Assembly (NCBI GenBank): GCA_017481185.1
Contig: JAFUPO010000217.1
Location: forward strand, 1-5,962
DNA: 5,962 bases
Source: Clostridia bacterium
Lineage (GTDB): Bacteria; Bacillota_A; Clostridia; Christensenellales; Aristaeellaceae
Direction of reading: 5' to 3'
In this document: one piece after another, positions 5,441-5,962 of the stretch
Position numbering within the stretch: the first letter of the stretch is position 1
How the letters are laid out: the number at the start of each line of letters is the position of its first letter
Program-made: the position numbers and the translations under genes
Notes under the pieces: generated by a model
Database searches by the model: none
Seen by the model: the letters and a program-made list of their open reading frames with translations, nothing else
Told to the model about the DNA's origin: nothing

Positions 5441-5446
5441 TATAAA
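5418..5446 (+). promoter_or_regulatory. Possible internal sigma-A promoter for pgk
   Basis: TATAAA (5441-5446, five of six consensus bases) lies 17 nt after TTGTAT (5418-5423, three of six). This would start transcripts near 5453, about 24 nt before the pgk ATG, and let pgk be expressed independently of CggR. The -35 is poor and it shares its bases with the hairpin, so it may be chance. Confidence 0.35.
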
Positions 5447-5476
5447 GGGAAAATGATTTAAGGAGTGTGCATTACC

Positions 5477-5962
5477 ATGGCTAAGAAGACCATTGATGAC
5501 ATTCAGGTAAAAGGCAAGAAAGTTCTTGTTCGCTGCGATTTCAACGTTCCCATGAAGGACGGCAAGATCTCCAACGACAAACGCATCGTGGCTGCGTTGC
5601 CCACCATTAAGAAGCTCATCGCTGATGGCGGTCGCGTGATCCTGTGCAGCCATCTGGGCAAGCCGAAGAACGGCCCCGAAGAGAAGTTCTCCCTGGCTTT
5701 GGTTGCCGAGCGTCTGTCTGAGTATCTGGGCCAGACCGTTGTATTCGCCAACGATGACAATGTTGTGGGCGAAAACGCCAAGGCTGCCGTCGCTGCTATG
5801 AAGGACGGCGATGTGGTGCTCCTGCAGAACACCCGCTTCCGCAAAGAAGAAACCAAGAATATAGAGACCTTCTCCAAGGAGCTGGCCTCTCTGGCTGACT
5901 GCTACGTAAATGATGCTTTTGGCTCCGCCCACCGTGCTCACTGCTCCACTGCCGGCGTGACC
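5477..5962 (+). CDS. pgk: Phosphoglycerate kinase, N-terminal part, cut by window end
   Basis: The first 162 codons of phosphoglycerate kinase (PF00162) are present with no stop before the window end; the full enzyme is about 390-400 residues. It transfers phosphate from 1,3-bisphosphoglycerate to ADP in glycolysis, in the cytosol. Conserved 3-phosphoglycerate-binding elements are VRCDFNVP (18-25, Asp21, Asn23), Arg36, SHLGKPK (58-64), [11 protein letters not shown] (118-128, Arg120) and [18 protein letters not shown] (143-160, Arg153). Gln117 stands where most homologues have Glu (LLENxRF). The ATG at 5477 gives the standard MAKKTIDDI start; TAAGGAG (5459-5465) is 11 nt upstream, slightly far. 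Codons look strongly biased (AAC, TTC, AAG, GAC, ATC preferred), more so than in the neighbours, as expected for a highly expressed gene. It follows cggR directly, without gapA between. Confidence 0.97.
   Translation, partial: MAKKTIDDIQVKGKKVLVRCDFNVPMKDGKISNDKRIVAALPTIKKLIADGGRVILCSHLGKPKNGPEEKFSLALVAERLSEYLGQTVVFANDDNVVGENAKAAVAAMKDGDVVLLQNTRFRKEETKNIETFSKELASLADCYVNDAFGSAHRAHCSTAGVT

Noticed and set aside
5418..5446. Hairpin after cggR as an intrinsic terminator
   Set aside because: It is followed by TATAAAGGG and not a T-run, and the downstream gene is expected to be co-expressed.
5345..5941. 198-codon open frame on the - strand opposite cggR end and pgk
   Set aside because: It arises from the strong codon bias of pgk on the other strand; no family resemblance.
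1..5962. CRISPR array, insertion sequence, prophage, tRNA or riboswitch
   Set aside because: No repeated spacer pattern, transposase-like frame, terminal inverted repeats, tRNA cloverleaf or recognisable aptamer was seen; nearly all bases are in core genes or short gaps.

Overview
The window is an ordinary chromosomal stretch from a spore-forming or spore-former-related member of the Firmicutes, most likely class Clostridia and of moderate GC content by eye. The evidence is a BofA-family protein, a DUF6106 protein, a ThiI without a rhodanese domain next to a cysteine desulfurase, a CggR-type glycolytic repressor, strong AGGAGG-like ribosome binding sites and several TTG starts. I see no mobile element, CRISPR array, rRNA, tRNA, riboswitch or phage gene. 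A genus cannot be named from this sequence alone.

Region 1 (1-3905, + strand) looks like one tightly packed five-gene transcription unit with gaps of 14-40 nt. It runs: the 3' part of a polyprenyl (farnesyl/geranyl) diphosphate synthase; a DUF212 'divergent PAP2' membrane protein; a two-helix DUF6106 membrane protein; a NifS/IscS-type cysteine desulfurase; and ThiI. The first two genes point to isoprenoid lipid metabolism. The last two form a sulfur relay that makes 4-thiouridine in tRNA, and possibly thiamine thiazole sulfur.

Region 2 (3907-4346) holds a short bofA-like gene on the - strand, convergent with thiI and only 1 nt away from it. After it comes a divergent intergenic region. A good + strand intrinsic terminator lies beyond bofA, so the thiI transcript may run antisense through all of bofA. 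The same region carries the cggR promoter.

Region 3 (4283-5962, + strand) is a glycolytic unit: a promoter, a tandem 20-bp-period CggR operator, cggR, then directly pgk, which runs off the window end. The gapA gene that sits between cggR and pgk in Bacillus subtilis is absent here. A hairpin and a possible second promoter fill the cggR-pgk gap.

The most informative observations are the CggR operator reading as two exact 20-bp units, the direct cggR-pgk junction, the thiI/bofA antisense arrangement, and corrected start codons for bofA and cggR. I did not find a wholly new system; most of the window is core metabolism and RNA modification.
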